DNA from: PGYR01 sp041595255
GTDB lineage: Bacteria; Bacteroidota; Ignavibacteria; Kapaibacteriales; UBA2268
Direction of reading: 5' to 3'
Assembly (NCBI GenBank): GCA_041595255.1
Contig: JBFHKR010000167.1
Location: 1 to 5,493 of the forward strand
DNA length: 5,493 bases
The stretch's first letter is position 1, and each line of letters starts with the position of its first letter. The notes under the pieces are model-generated. The model was given only the letters and a program-made list of their open reading frames with translations. It did not search any database and was not told where the DNA came from. A program made the translations under genes and the position numbers. Shown here one piece after another: positions 4,936 through 5,493 of this stretch.

Positions 4936-5493
4936 TTATTCTTTTATAAACTTATGAGTTTCAGAACTATTTCCATTGGTCTTAGTTATGAAATAAACTC
5001 CGCTATTCAGTTTGTTGACATCTATGTTCATACTGTTATTCACATCAAAACTATCAATTATATTGCCAGTAATTGAAGTAAGAGTATATTTTGTTTCAGC
5101 TGATTGATAATTATCATCAATTTTGATATTCGATTTAGCTGGATTTGGTGTGATAGTAAATGTCTTTTTAGCTATAGACTCCACAGAAGTGGGAGCATCA
5201 CCAATAATAATATTATCAATATAAATAGTGCCACCTTGACCAGAAACTAAAGAGAATTTCAATGTCGAATTAGATTGAAAACTATAATCCGATAGATCAA
5301 TATTGATAGTTCCCCATTCATTATTATTAGGAACGAATATTGCAGAAGCTATATTCAGTGGATTTACAATTGGTTGGCTAGCAGTAGCTAGATCTTCACC
5401 AGCTTTTTCGAATAACAAGTCGTAAGTTTCACCACAGTCATTTGATATAAATACTTTTAGAGTATCAGTAAATATTACATCTTGAGTGAAGTA
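4936..5493 (-). CDS. T9SS cargo protein, C-terminal part: beta-sandwich (choice-of-anchor J-like) domain plus type A sorting domain; 5' end outside the window
   Basis: The frame runs without a stop from 5493 down to TAA at 4936-4938, giving 185 visible codons. The part at 5419-5493 reads YFTQDVIFTDTLKVFISNDC and joins smoothly to the rest, so the TTG at 5416-5418 is internal and not a start. Visible residues 1-100 look like a jelly-roll of the choice-of-anchor J/cleaved adhesin kind: DTLKVFISNDCGETYDLLFE, ATAS, EWGTINIDLSDY, then GGTIYIDNIIIG. This block often follows the catalytic domain in secreted Bacteroidota proteases, including M43 enzymes. A type A sorting domain takes about residues 110-185 (TPNP at 115-118, ending HKFIKE). 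The protein should be exported by Sec then T9SS. The catalytic or binding domain lies beyond the window, so its function cannot be stated. The DUF805 gene follows by 24 nt. Confidence 0.88.
   Translation of the reverse strand, partial: YFTQDVIFTDTLKVFISNDCGETYDLLFEKAGEDLATASQPIVNPLNIASAIFVPNNNEWGTINIDLSDYSFQSNSTLKFSLVSGQGGTIYIDNIIIGDAPTSVESIAKKTFTITPNPAKSNIKIDDNYQSAETKYTLTSITGNIIDSFDVNNSMNIDVNKLNSGVYFITKTNGNSSETHKFIKE

Noticed and set aside
5416..5418. TTG as the start codon of the right-edge gene
   Set aside because: The frame is open to the window edge and the upstream residues fit the same beta-sandwich domain, so the TTG is an internal leucine codon.
1..5493. Defence system, CRISPR array, prophage or transposon
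   Set aside because: No regular repeats with spacers, no transposase, integrase, nuclease or toxin-antitoxin signature, and no terminal repeats were seen; each gene has an ordinary family explanation.

Overview
The window is an AT-rich bacterial chromosome segment, gene-dense on both strands. Three of its proteins end in a type IX secretion system (T9SS) type A sorting domain (a [Y/S/T]PNP motif about 70 residues from the end, then a Lys-rich tail with K-[F/V]-I-K). One protein is a lipoprotein with acidic residues straight after the lipobox cysteine. Start codons have little or no Shine-Dalgarno sequence. Together these point to the Bacteroidota (or a T9SS-bearing relative in the FCB group); the genus cannot be told from this sequence.

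Layout from left to right. The 3' tail of a GNAT-type N-acetyltransferase gene (to 94, +) is followed 13 nt later by a secreted M43-family zinc metalloprotease with a PKD domain and T9SS tail (108-1619, +), then 24 nt later by a small cytoplasmic SRPBCC/AHSA1-type protein (1644-2075, +). This rightward group meets a leftward pair tail-to-tail: a LamG-like surface lipoprotein (2072-2827, -) whose upstream neighbour is tag, 3-methyladenine DNA glycosylase I (2883-3449, -). The two groups share a 4-bp TTAA that gives both stop codons. A 90-bp, extremely AT-rich divergent region (3450-3539) separates tag from a secreted glutamine-amidotransferase-like (BPL_N) protein with a T9SS tail (3540-4562, +). 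That gene converges, with a 4-nt gap, on a DUF805 membrane protein (4567-4911, -). The DUF805 gene lies 24 nt downstream of a T9SS cargo gene that enters from the right edge (4936 to beyond 5493, -).

The genes do not form an obvious single pathway. The window looks like ordinary Bacteroidota chromosome in which genes for exported proteins (protease, BPL_N-like protein, beta-sandwich protein, surface lipoprotein) alternate with small housekeeping or accessory genes (acetyltransferase, SRPBCC, Tag, DUF805). I found no tRNA, rRNA, CRISPR array, insertion sequence, phage gene or recognisable defence system. The points most worth a second look are the secreted BPL_N-like protein, the candidate cysteine switch in the protease, the shared-stop convergent junction, and two genes cut by the window edges.
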